Below, one piece after another: positions 8,579 through 17,681 of a DNA stretch of 35,325 bases (positions within the stretch are counted from its first letter, which is position 1; every line of letters starts with the position of its first letter). Both the position numbers and the translations under genes were made by a program. The stretch lies in the NCBI RefSeq assembly GCF_000330505.1, contig NW_004443692.1, positions 653,990-689,314 on the forward strand, in the 5' to 3' direction. This DNA is from Entamoeba invadens IP1 (Eukaryota > Evosea > Mastigamoebida > Endamoebidae). Under the pieces are notes generated by a model. That model saw only the letters and a list, made by a program, of their open reading frames with translations. It searched no databases and had not been told where the DNA came from.

Positions 8579-11269
8579 ATGGAACAACAAATTCCTCAAA
8601 AAATGGGAAACGAAGCGAGCTTACCGACGGTAGGCGGAGACAATGCAAACAACCGTCTTGTCCTCTCCTCCAAAGAGAATCCGACAAGTAAAAATGATGA
8701 AGAACCCGCGCATATTCAAGCACACCAACCAAATGGAGATAACAAAACTGTCACGGAAACCGATGTTAAGAACGTTGCCAAAGCCGAATCCAATTCAACA
8801 CAACCAACTGTTCCGCAACAACCAGTTGAGACTCAAAAAGTCATTCCAGTTATTGGAGAAAAGCTTCCAATGGAAATCGAACCTCCTCAAGAAGTTGTTC
8901 ATCCAAAGATGGAAGAGGAGCAACCCAAGGAAGACTTAATTCAAGGCGGTACTCAAAAAGAAGAGGAGAAATGTGGTACTCAAGACACTCCTGTCACTCA
9001 AATGGAAGTCATACCTCAAGAGAACAAAGAAAGCGAACTCCCTGTAAATGTTCCACAAGAAACTACTACACCTCCTTTACCTGAAAAGAAGAAAGTGAAG
9101 TTCTCAATCACTCAAGCCCCTGAAAAGACGGCGCCACAAATCGGAGTTGAACCCCCTCAAGTTACCGTTCAAGCAGATAACGTGATTATAATGGAAGAGT
9201 CACATCCTTTGGAACAAACTAAAGAAGTCAAAGAAGTCAAAGATGTTAAACAACAAGTCGAAGAACATGACGTCATCGAAATAACTGATGATGAGCACGA
9301 ACCAATTATTGGGAACAAAATTATAGAAAAGGTCGAAGCGATATGGAACTCATATGTTGTACCATCAATGCCAGTCAATACCGCAACCACTCAACCTGAA
9401 ACAAAAGAAGTCATTGAAGTCGATAAAAATGAAACTAAAAAAGAAGAGAACGTTGAAACTCGAGTAGAAGTCCCTGAAAAAACGGCAACTCCTGTCCTGA
9501 CACAAAAGGAAGAAAAACCCGTTCGATTTTCTATTACAAAAGCGCCGAAGTCTTCTGTTGTCATCGAACAAAGTGTCCAAGAAGATATCAAAGAGAGTGT
9601 CGTTGTACCAACCGAAGTTGTTGAAGCGCCAAAAGTCGAAGTTAAAATGGACGAACAAGTCAATGAACTTCCAAAAGAAGAGAAGATTGTTGTGGAGCAA
9701 CAGAACACCGTCCCAATGGAAATTGAACAAGAAAAAGACCAACTCGAAGAAAAGCAACTTGAAGAGGTGGTTCCTATGGAAATTGAACCTCTTAAAGAGA
9801 GTGCTGAAGTAACGACACAAGTGGTTGATATCGAAATTCCTGACATTCAAAATGAGAACAGTAAAGTGTCTGGAACGACAGTAATGGCAATTGAAGAAAG
9901 TCCAAAGAATAATTTACAACAAAACAATGAAGCGAAAACGCCGGAGAGAGTGGAGTCGACGGGGATGGAGAAAATGTTTTCGTGTGATAAACAGAAGACA
10001 ATTGAAGTTGATATAGACGGAGAGACGACATTAATACCGGAAGAACGCCCTGTTGATAATCCAGTTGTTTCACAGATCATTAAACAAATTCAAAACGAGA
10101 CGGAGGAGGAGAACAAGAAACTTCCGATGAAGGTGCGTGTGTCTGAATCGTTCATTGCGTGCAATGCACTTTCCGAAGAGTCGGCGCCATCGGTCACTTT
10201 TTCAACGCTACCAGAAATCAATTCTGCTGTATTTGAAGCGATGGAGAAAGGGGAGGCAATTGGTAAAGAGAAATGTGCTGCGATGAACAGTGTTGAAAGT
10301 GAAAGGAAGGAAGAAAAGGATGGTCAAGAGAATGCTCCGACTCCTTTGTGTGATGCGAATAAGAAGATGGAAGAAGAACCACAAAAAGTGGACGTGAAAA
10401 TTCCAATGGAAATTCAAGGAGAAAAGGAAAAGACCACACAGATGGAAGAAGAAAAGCCCGCCGAAGTGATTCAAAACGGCGAACTTTCCATTGAAAAAGG
10501 TGAAGAGAAAGTCGAAGAGAAAATAACTGAAGTTGTTGAAGAGAAACGAGCGAAGAATGAAGCGCCAGCAATGTTGGCACAACTTGCATCGACTGTTGAG
10601 AAACTCACGTGCCCTGCGGAGAAAATTGTTCACAAAAGTGTTTTAGAAGAGAAAAGAGAGGAGAAGTCGATTCAGAAGAATCTAACTGAAAAGGCTGAGG
10701 AGAAGGAGGAAGGGAATGTTGTTGAGAAGAAAGCGACGAAATTGAGTGACGAAATCACGAAAGAGATGGCAAGAAAGATGATGGGAGAAGAAGAAGTGGT
10801 CGAAGGGGATGACGCATATCTTGACCAAGAAGACAGTTTCTTTGTTGATAATGTTGATTCCCAACTTGAAGATGTTTTGGGGGATGAAGGCGAAGAAGAC
10901 TCAGTTAGTGGGTTCCAAACTGCATACGATAAATTACAGAGAAAAGACAGTAAGAGGAGAGAGAGAATAGTGAAGAGAAGAAGAGTCTTTTCCGTCCAAG
11001 AAATGCTCGAAGACGAGAAAGAAGAAAAGAAGGCAGTGAAAGAGAAAGTTGAAAAGGAAGAAGAGAAAATCTGTGTTAAAGATGAGAAGAAACCGCAGCC
11101 TAACGAACAGAAGGAAGAAATTCGACATGCGAAACACCACAAGACAACACAGAGAAGAGTTCATAGTGTGCAAAGTGTATTGGAGGAGGTTCTTGAAAAG
11201 AAGAGAGTGACAAGAGAGAAAAGAAGTAGCAGTAGAGTTACCAGTGTGATGGAAGAGTTGATTGATTAA
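8579..11269 (+). CDS. Very acidic/charged Glu-Lys-Pro-rich protein with repeated short motifs (896 aa)
   Basis: No globular domain is recognised. The first ATG is 8579 (MEQQIPQKMGNEAS), preceded by a run of A. Composition is dominated by E, K, V, P and Q, predicting long disorder and, after about residue 580, coiled coil. Short motifs recur: PMEIE/PMEIQ four times; a pair KKVKFSITQAP (about 9087-9120) and KPVRFSITKAP (about 9518-9545); VIEITDDE and VIEVDKNE; and three C-terminal copies of R-V-x-S-V followed by a Glu-rich helix (RRRVFSVQEMLE, QRRVHSVQSVLE, SSRVTSVMEELI). The FSIT pair fits the PP1-docking RVxF pattern, and VIEITDDE fits a SUMO-interacting motif. Both are pattern matches only. 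It is probably a scaffold or nuclear regulator, but the function is unknown. Confidence 0.85.
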   Translation: MEQQIPQKMGNEASLPTVGGDNANNRLVLSSKENPTSKNDEEPAHIQAHQPNGDNKTVTETDVKNVAKAESNSTQPTVPQQPVETQKVIPVIGEKLPMEIEPPQEVVHPKMEEEQPKEDLIQGGTQKEEEKCGTQDTPVTQMEVIPQENKESELPVNVPQETTTPPLPEKKKVKFSITQAPEKTAPQIGVEPPQVTVQADNVIIMEESHPLEQTKEVKEVKDVKQQVEEHDVIEITDDEHEPIIGNKIIEKVEAIWNSYVVPSMPVNTATTQPETKEVIEVDKNETKKEENVETRVEVPEKTATPVLTQKEEKPVRFSITKAPKSSVVIEQSVQEDIKESVVVPTEVVEAPKVEVKMDEQVNELPKEEKIVVEQQNTVPMEIEQEKDQLEEKQLEEVVPMEIEPLKESAEVTTQVVDIEIPDIQNENSKVSGTTVMAIEESPKNNLQQNNEAKTPERVESTGMEKMFSCDKQKTIEVDIDGETTLIPEERPVDNPVVSQIIKQIQNETEEENKKLPMKVRVSESFIACNALSEESAPSVTFSTLPEINSAVFEAMEKGEAIGKEKCAAMNSVESERKEEKDGQENAPTPLCDANKKMEEEPQKVDVKIPMEIQGEKEKTTQMEEEKPAEVIQNGELSIEKGEEKVEEKITEVVEEKRAKNEAPAMLAQLASTVEKLTCPAEKIVHKSVLEEKREEKSIQKNLTEKAEEKEEGNVVEKKATKLSDEITKEMARKMMGEEEVVEGDDAYLDQEDSFFVDNVDSQLEDVLGDEGEEDSVSGFQTAYDKLQRKDSKRRERIVKRRRVFSVQEMLEDEKEEKKAVKEKVEKEEEKICVKDEKKPQPNEQKEEIRHAKHHKTTQRRVHSVQSVLEEVLEKKRVTREKRSSSRVTSVMEELID

Positions 11270-11353
11270 AATAATCGAGTTGGAAGGTGTTTAATTTGGT
11301 TGGAATTAGATTTGGGATTGATATAGTTTTTGAGGAATGGAACTTGAAAAAAC

Positions 11354-12952
11354 ATGTTGAGTATTATAGTTCTAGCGATACTTGAATTTGTGAAGATGAG
11401 CGAGGGTGTTGTTGTGAACGAAATGATAGAGGGTGTGATGAATATAGAAAAGATTCATCCCGTGTTAAGATACTCCATCGACTTTTCATCGAATGTTTCG
11501 ATTGAAGAGTACACCCTCAATTTTTGGAAGAACGAAACTGCAATGGTAGGGTTCTTTAGTTGCGAATTTTGGAATGGAGAACATAAAGGTGTGGATGTAC
11601 CAATTAGACTGTTTGTTTTTATTACATCGAGAGAAGAATATGGTTTGAATACGATTGATAATCATATTAGTATTTAATAGTAATACATTTGGTTGTACTC
11701 AATGCTTGAAATTATTCATTTAATCGACTAAAAATTGAAAATATAACTTAATTTTAGTTTATATACAGTTTTATAATTGATTGTTTAGAGTTCAATTGAA
11801 AGGTATAATTAATGATTTAGAGTGATTGGGGCTATTAAAGATGAAATGAAACTCAAGATACCTTCAGCAAGGAGTGGTGTTATCAAATGTGAAATGAATT
11901 ATGTTGGATTTGTTAAAAAGAAAGGACAAACGAAAAAAATGTGGGAGGAATATAGAATGAGGTTTGAAGGGAATTTGTGCCCCATGACACCATACCAAAC
12001 TAATATGTGTATCATGGATGTGAGGTGTTTGTCGTCGCAAATTATCGGACACTCATTGTACTATGAAACTATACAAACGAATGATATCAACATGGTCAGA
12101 TTTGTGGTTGAGGAGTACCAAGGAGGTGCAAGCAATTACTTTTATGTCGACTTTTATAGTCGAATAGATCCAATTATAGTGAAGCGGGTCGAGAAGGAAG
12201 TTATGATAAAAAATGATTTAGCTGAAGTCACGGAACGATATATAGAAATGCAGAACTGTGGAGAGAAAGTGAAAGGTGGGTTTGTGCGATTGGAGTACGA
12301 AAAGAGTGAAAAGGACTGCATCACGTTCAATAAGATGATGCTGAAATTCAAGGACGATAAGAAAGGAACTGCAACTGCTTTTGACTCAACAGGGCTTATA
12401 GACGGAGTTACTGTGAGTTATCGAGGAGAGTACACTGTAGCATTTATCACACCACGGTACCCACTTTTTGGAGGCTGGTCCGCCACTTTAATGGTTACTC
12501 ATTCCATCACACTTGAATCTGAAGATATAAATACTCAGAATGGAAGTTCCGAGATTGTAAGACGTGTCAAAATTCCGCTGATAACCACGACAAATCCACT
12601 TGCTGTGGTTTCTTATGAGATCGTCGTCAAATTTCCTGTCGGAACGAAAGTTTCCAAATTTTATCTGTTGAAAAATACGTATGGGACAACGACTGAACTC
12701 AACATAGAGGAGTATTTGTTGGGCTTATTTGATGGACCAGTCATAAAAGTGGTTCTTTCAAACGTTGTAACAGACGCCAATACACTCGATATGATTGTTG
12801 ATTATGTTGAGGGAGACATGAGCTACAAGTATTTCACAACTTCGCTGATCATCATCTCTGTCATTTTCTTTTTAATTATAATTAATTATTTAACGTACTA
12901 TATTTTATCAATTAACATTTATTATATTAATATTAGTAAATTCAATTATTAG
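11354..12952 (+). CDS. OST1: Ribophorin I / OST1, oligosaccharyltransferase subunit, two exons
   Basis: ER membrane subunit of the N-glycosylation complex that transfers lipid-linked glycan to nascent chains. Exon 1 (11354-11610) starts with a short hydrophobic signal (MLSIIVLAILEFV). Exon 2 (11821-12952) has no ATG start of its own and carries the family hallmark TPRYPLFGGWSATL (compare RFPLFGGWKT in animals), a luminal beta-rich domain and one TM segment near the end (SLIIISVIFFLIIINYL). The intron 11611-11820 joins the frames as VDVPIRL-VIGAIKDE, giving 462 aa. Animal ribophorin I has about 150 further cytosolic residues; here only a short Tyr/Ile-rich tail encoded by very AT-rich DNA follows the TM. 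Confidence 0.87.
11611..11820 (+). other. Intron of OST1 (210 nt)
   Basis: GTTTGTTTTT donor and AATGATTTAG acceptor. The phase (2 nt + 1 nt) fits exactly. It is much more AT-rich than the exons and longer than the other introns here (47-70 nt). Confidence 0.72.
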
Positions 12953-13258
12953 AGATGATAACAAAAAATAAGAAAAAATTACAAATTTTTTTAATTTGTT
13001 AATTTATTTGTTTTCAATTGAAGATGCAAAATAGCGACTTAGAATACACGTGTTGTTTCAAAAATAAATATTGTACCAATTAGTAAATAAATTATAACAT
13101 TACCAGAAAAACAAGTAAAAAGAATAAAAACAAAAAAACAAGTGGCAATAGAAAAAGTGAAAGAACGAATGAAAGACGAGATTGACAATTGTGGAAGGAA
13201 AAAACAGAAGAGAGTAAAATGTAAGATATAAAATATATTAGGTGCTATAATAAACTAT

Positions 13259-13480
13259 TCAAACGTCGTAAGAGCCTGAAATAAAGGTGTCGAGCTCCTC
13301 GAAGTCTGAGGAGTCACTTTCTGAAAAAGAAAATGAGAAGCCGAGATTCTCTTTCTGGGGGATGGGAATTGTCGGCGCTACAAAGTAGTAGTTCAAGTTA
13401 TAGCCTGTGGGGAGGGTCATAACCGGAGTGCCAATTTGGAGCGTGTTGAACGATGGAAGTAAATTGGCTCTGCAGGTCAT
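13259..13480 (-). CDS. Small hypothetical protein with Ser/acidic tail (73 aa)
   Basis: The ATG at 13478-13480 starts MTCRANLLPSFNTLQIG. The ORF is markedly GC-richer than its flanks, which supports coding. The N-terminal half is Leu/Pro/Tyr-rich; the C-terminal third is SESDSSDFEELDTF, an ideal casein-kinase-2 substrate pattern. No signal peptide or TM. No family is recognised, and it could be one exon of a larger gene. Confidence 0.5.
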   Translation of the reverse strand: MTCRANLLPSFNTLQIGTPVMTLPTGYNLNYYFVAPTIPIPQKENLGFSFSFSESDSSDFEELDTFISGSYDV

Positions 13481-13901
13481 GTAATTTTTTGATTTTTTTA
13501 AAAGCTTTTATCCCAATTTTTTTTCTTGGTTTTGATGTTTTTTTAATGTGATTTTATTGTAAACTATTATTTATAATTTTTTTTCTAATATCGAGTCCTA
13601 TTTTTAGTGATTCAACATTTTTAGGAATCTTTTTTTTCTTTAAGACGATTCGAGAAGACGGAGGAATTAGAAAGACCAATCAAAAATAAAGATTTCACTA
13701 TTTTTTACTTCAAATATTTTTTTTGAAGTCTTGTTTTGGGTTAAAACATTCAGAAATAAAATGTTATGTATAACAAAAAATAAAATGTTATTAAAATGTT
13801 ATTGATTTTATAAAAATTTTTTTTTCAAAATCTAAAGCGTGATCGCAAAAGTGAGAGAATGAGAGAGAAAGCCAGAAACAGAGCGCATAAAGGGCTGAAA
13901 A
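13481..13901. other. Divergent intergenic region
   Basis: AT-rich, with T- and A-runs and a short tandem reuse of AAAATGTTAT around 13755-13805. No gene seen. It holds the promoters of the 73-aa (minus) and 103-aa (plus) genes. Confidence 0.4.
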
Positions 13902-14213
13902 ATGGATGGAAAATATTCAAAAATGACCGAAACACAGAATCAGCAAGCAGCCACTGAAGAGCACATCACCGAGAAGGGGCAAACCAAACTCGACTACTAT
14001 GACAGCAAGCTTAAATACCAGAATTTGAAGAACGAGATTCATATGCTTGAGAAGAAAAAGAAAGTCTTTGAGAAGAACAACGTTCCTGCTGACGAGAAGG
14101 ACCTTTTGTTGAACGAAATCCACACCAAGCAGAACGACCTTGAGCAGGCAAAGTCCTTGTACAAAGAGAAGAAGTCCCAGAAGTTTCATGAAATGTTCCA
14201 CAGAACAGCTTGA
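13902..14213 (+). CDS. Small charged coiled-coil protein (103 aa), unrecognised
   Basis: The ATG at 13902 follows an A-rich leader. A polar N-terminus (MDGKYSKMTETQNQQAATEE) is followed by one long amphipathic Lys/Glu/Leu helix, residues about 30-98 (LKYQNLKNEIHMLEKKKKVF; DLEQAKSLYKEKKSQKFHEM). Codon use is strongly biased to C- and G-ending codons (AAG, AAC, GAG), unlike the AT-rich flanks, which in Entamoeba usually marks a highly expressed gene. No Cys, TM or signal peptide. No family is recognised; its size and composition recall cytosolic or chromatin accessory proteins, but this is not evidence. Confidence 0.75.
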   Translation: MDGKYSKMTETQNQQAATEEHITEKGQTKLDYYDSKLKYQNLKNEIHMLEKKKKVFEKNNVPADEKDLLLNEIHTKQNDLEQAKSLYKEKKSQKFHEMFHRTA

Positions 14214-14520
14214 GCATTGGGCTTATATATTAATTACATTAATTCTAATGTAATTTGTTATTTAGTTAAATTTACAAACTAATACATTTAACACTTAAAA
14301 TAACGCCCTTATTTTTGTTTTGACCTGTTTTTAGGGATATTAATCAAAATTTCGATGATTTTCCTTTTTTGGCTTGTGTATTGTTTATGCACATAATATA
14401 AACTCTAAAAAAAACGGAAATTTATTAAATAAACTCTAGATTTCCCGATTTTTAGACCATTTGAATTTTGTTCAATGTTATTTAAAGCGTTAACGTGTTC
14501 AAAAACTCAATTTTAGCATG
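14214..14520. other. Intergenic stretch, no gene seen
   Basis: AT-rich 3' flank of the 103-aa gene. A short inverted stretch around 14232-14255 (ATTACATT/AATGTAAT) could form a hairpin just after the stop. Otherwise nothing is recognised. Confidence 0.4.
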
Positions 14521-14797
14521 TTTAAAGGCGATCACGGTGAATCTATTTATGTTGATTATTTTGGCTTTTTTACTCAGGAAATAAATATAGAACGATTATT
14601 ATTAAAAATGAAAAATTTAGAAAATAATTTTTAACCTTATAAAAATACAACATACTTTGCTCCAAATATAAAAAACAAAATAATTGCAAAATAATATTTT
14701 ATATTTTGAATCAGTTTCTTAACGTTTTCTGTTAAAAAAATAATTATTGTTATTTTTTTAATAAAAAGTTTAATATATTTACTAAATTATATAGTTC

Positions 14798-15208
14798 AAA
14801 TAATTATTTTTACAAATATATATAAAAACCGCAATTGAGTTGTGTGAAGGGGGAATTTGTATTGATTGATGGAAAAGCGTTTCCGTTGATCTTGCGGAGA
14901 CTTTGGATACATCTCCGTAGCTAGTTAGTTACAATTAACACAACAATGAAAGTCCTCCGCTATTTTTTATTAAAACTTTTTTGTTAAAAAAAAACGTGAA
15001 AAAATTTGAAATAGTATATTCAATCGTAAATAATCTACAATACAAAATCATCATCTATAAATAAAATGTGCATTTTTCATCATCTAAATATAGAACAATT
15101 AACATAAAAAAAGAAAAAAAAACACAATGTACTAATAATTTGTATTATTATATATAATATCGTAATAGTACACCATTCATAATCATTTATTATATCATTT
15201 AAATTATT
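14798..15208 (+). repeat. Left 411-bp terminal inverted repeat
   Basis: Pairs with 16254-16664 in inverse orientation. It contains a GC-richer island at about 14829-14965 (GTGTGAAGGGGGAATTTG; GATCTTGCGGAGACTTTGG), in contrast with the AT-rich remainder. That island is a likely transposase-binding or promoter segment. Confidence 0.93.
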
Positions 15209-16253
15209 ACAACATTTGTAATTTGATCAATAAACGTAAACTTATTTTGAAGAAACTTGACACGCTTGATACAGTTAACACTTAACCATTTTTAAATTTA
15301 TTTGTTAAATAATCAATTGTTTACAGATAAACATACTTTAATATGAATTGTCAAAAGTACCCAATTATTGATAAATTTGTTATTTTTTGATAGTATGTTT
15401 ATTGTGTTTAATTGACATTATTTTTTTTAATACACAATACGTACATGTATTTGTTCAAAATTAAAACAATATTAAAACAGTTTTCAAAGGTGTTGTATTT
15501 GTATTTCAAACTATATTGTTAAAGATAGGTTATGTTTGTTTTTTTAATAAACAATTCTGATAATTCACAAATTCATTGAAAGTTTTTTGTATTTGTTCGT
15601 AAACATTAATAACAAAAAATAAGATAAATTTAAATTTTTAATCAAATTTATATTGCTTGTAATTTATGTTTATATCATTCTCGTGTTATTTCAATCAAGA
15701 AAATGAATATTTAAGCTTGTTATATTACGATACAACCATTTTGAGTGTTTTTCAAATAGATTTGATTCTGTTTCATTAAAAAGTATATAAAACTTATTTT
15801 GAATGTTTATTCATAATTGGAATATATGTATTATTTTTGTATATTGTAATTTTTGATAAAATGATTGTTATTTCAAGGATTTGTAAATAAATATCAATTT
15901 TTACAATTAATAAACTGATATTTAATTTAAACAACACAAATTCTTGTTCAAATTTAGTTTAAAATATCAATAAATATTTTTACTATTATTCAATAATAAT
16001 TCACATTAAAAAATGTTAAAACCGTTAATGTATTGATGTTATATCATTGTTTCAAGCTCTGTCACTTGTTTATATGATATTTTATAATAAAATGTCGAAC
16101 AATAAAAATTTAGTTACATCAAATATTTTAACAATCAATTTATGATGAATAGCAAAAACAACAAATTGTGATAACAATCAAACATTGTTATTGACTATTC
16201 GATTTTTTATTGTTGGTGTTACAATCGATAAATGTGATAAACATGTTATAATC

Positions 16254-16664
16254 AATAATTTAAATGAAATAATAAATGATTATGAATGGTGTACTATTAC
16301 GATATTATATATAATAATACAAATTATTAGTACATTGTGTTTTTTTTTCTTTTTTTATGTTAATTGTTCTATATTTAGATGATGAAAAATGCACATTTTA
16401 TTTATAGATGATGATTTTGTATTGTAGATTATTTACGATTGAATATACTATTTCAAATTTTTTCACGTTTTTTTTTAACAAAAAAGTTTTAATAAAAAAT
16501 AGCGGAGGACTTTCATTGTTGTGTTAATTGTAACTAACTAGCTACGGAGATGTATCCAAAGTCTCCGCAAGATCAACGGAAACGCTTTTCCATCAATCAA
16601 TACAAATTCCCCCTTCACACAACTCAATTGCGGTTTTTATATATATTTGTAAAAATAATTATTT
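16254..16664 (-). repeat. Right 411-bp terminal inverted repeat
   Basis: Reverse complement of 14798-15208 with a single visible mismatch at the inner end. Beyond 16664 and before 14798 the similarity ends abruptly. Confidence 0.93.
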
Positions 16665-16730
16665 TTATTTCTTTATTTTTTAAAAATAAGAAATAATCTT
16701 TCGATTGCAAAATAATAAATATATTTTGAT

Positions 16731-17325
16731 TATATTGTTTGTAAGCTTAAATCTGGCATATTGGAAAACCCCATTTTTGTTCTAAAAAGCAAAACACAAT
16801 TTACAAAAAAGTTTGGTAATAAAAAGTTTTAATTGTCATTTCGAAAATAATCAATTATCACAATATGAATCAATAATTGCAGATAATACAGGATCGGTTA
16901 TCTCAACATCGTGTGTAAATTGATCGTCGTTTTTTAGTGTCATTTCAAGAGTACAACAAAAAGCAACTTTCAACGTGTGAACGTGATAATAGGTACAGTT
17001 TTGTTCTGACACAACAGAAAATGCATTTTGTATCAATTCTATGAATACCACACCATCAATTTTATCAACAAGTGGATTTGTGGTTTCTGCATTAATGTGT
17101 ACAACTTCTCTTTCATGTTGAGTTTCCAAGTTTCTCAATTCAATTTCCAAATTCCTTGCATCACAAACATCTCCAATTGCTGCAGCACGATGTCTGTCAA
17201 TTGTCTGTTGTTTATAAAGCAAAAACGTATTTTTAGTAGAAGATTGTAAAAAAAAGAAAAAAGAAAAAAACGAATGCGGGTTTCCTAAATTCATTTATGC
17301 CAGATTTAAGCGTACAAACAATATA
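16731..17325. mobile_element. 595-bp unit with 30-bp inverted ends (MITE-like)
   Basis: 16731-16760 (TATATTGTTTGTAAGC...CTGGCATA) and the reverse complement of 17296-17325 agree at 29 of 30 positions (A/C difference at the 14th). After a gap, a weaker inner match continues (GGAAAACCCC against GGAAACCCGC). TA dinucleotides at both outer edges would suit a TA-targeting element. The 147-aa ORF on the minus strand fills most of the interior and starts 1-2 nt inside the right repeat. It could be a short MITE or a decayed element with a remnant ORF. Confidence 0.6.
16851..17294 (-). CDS. Hypothetical protein, possibly element-encoded (147 aa)
   Basis: An ATG-initiated ORF whose first 30 codons are low-complexity (MNLGNPHSFFSFFFFLQ). 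From about residue 30 it looks coding: QQTIDRHRAAAIGDVC, then a charged helix (LEIELRNLETQHEREVVHIN), then a folded-looking part with ELIQNAFSVVSEQNCTYY and several Cys. No family is recognised, and no DDE-type catalytic pattern is visible. It sits between the 30-bp inverted ends at 16731-16760 and 17296-17325 and is GC-richer than its flanks. The true start may be internal or in another exon. Reality as an expressed gene is uncertain. Confidence 0.4.
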   Translation of the reverse strand: MNLGNPHSFFSFFFFLQSSTKNTFLLYKQQTIDRHRAAAIGDVCDARNLEIELRNLETQHEREVVHINAETTNPLVDKIDGVVFIELIQNAFSVVSEQNCTYYHVHTLKVAFCCTLEMTLKNDDQFTHDVEITDPVLSAIIDSYCDN

Positions 17326-17681
17326 TACTATATATCATTAATTTAATAAATAAAAATATGTTTGTTTCTTAATTAGTAAAAAATATAGTTATTATTAAAA
17401 ATCATCATCGTGTATAGTGAAATTAATTTTTTTCTTTGTTATATTTTTAAAATCATCACCATATAAATAGAGTTCAAAATTCACTGTGATTTTTTATTTT
17501 CATAGTGATTTTCACACTTCATGATGATTATCAAATTCACTGTGATCGCCTTAAATCATTTTTTAACAATATAAATACAAAAAAATAAAGTTTGTTGTAA
17601 ATTTTGATGTAAAACTGAGAACTGAAATAAGTTTAAAAATGTGAAACCCTAAAAAAATAATAATAATTAAAAATCAGTTGA
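17326..17681. repeat. AT-rich stretch with repeated CACTGTGAT-type words
   Basis: ATTCACTGTGAT occurs at 17479-17490 and 17535-17546. Relatives are CATAGTGATTTTCAC (about 17501), CATGATGATTATC (about 17520), and ATCATCATCGTGTATAGTGA (about 17402). Clustered subterminal words like these are common near transposon ends. No gene is seen. Confidence 0.45.

Larger units (their letters stand above)
14798..16664. mobile_element. Non-autonomous DNA transposon with 411-bp terminal inverted repeats (MULE-like/foldback)
   Basis: The left arm 14798-15208 and right arm 16254-16664 are reverse complements over 411 bases. I found only one mismatch, near the inner end (position 15193 region). Even the homopolymer runs match (9 A against 9 T; 7A-G-9A against 7T-C-9T). 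The 1045-bp centre (15209-16253) is very AT-rich and holds no transposase-like ORF, so movement would need a transposase in trans. The ends read TTACAAAT...ATTTGTAA flanked on both sides by AAATAATTATTT. This is a perfect direct duplication, but it is also a palindrome, so an 8-, 10- or 12-bp target duplication fits equally. Very long inverted repeats with about 9-11-bp duplications are typical of Mutator-like elements, known in E. invadens. Near-identity of the arms suggests recent insertion or arm homogenisation. Confidence 0.9.
14521..17555. mobile_element. Possible outer composite element bounded by a weak inverted pair
   Basis: The left sequence at 14521-14542 (core AAGGCGATCACGGTGAAT) and the reverse complement of 17535-17555 (core AAGGCGATCACAGTGAAT) are the same apart from one substitution and one extra A. 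They point inward, 3 kb apart, and enclose the long-TIR element and the 595-bp unit. Both ends include TTTAA, so a TTAA target is conceivable. Similar CACTGTGAT words recur at 17479-17490. This may be the shell of an older element into which the others inserted. Confidence 0.35.

Noticed and set aside
8643..11173. Many long minus-strand frames opposite the Glu/Lys-rich gene
   Set aside because: They are antisense shadows of GAA/AAA-rich codons (Phe/Ser/Leu runs) with no coding character.
16185..16382. 65-codon ORF spanning the right arm of the long-TIR element
   Set aside because: AT-rich, Ile/Asn-rich composition; crosses into the inverted repeat; no domain. Regarded as chance.
14683..16717. 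Shared 14-mer ATTGCAAAATAATA on both flanks of the long-TIR element
   Set aside because: Short and A/T-dominated; expected by chance in sequence of this composition.
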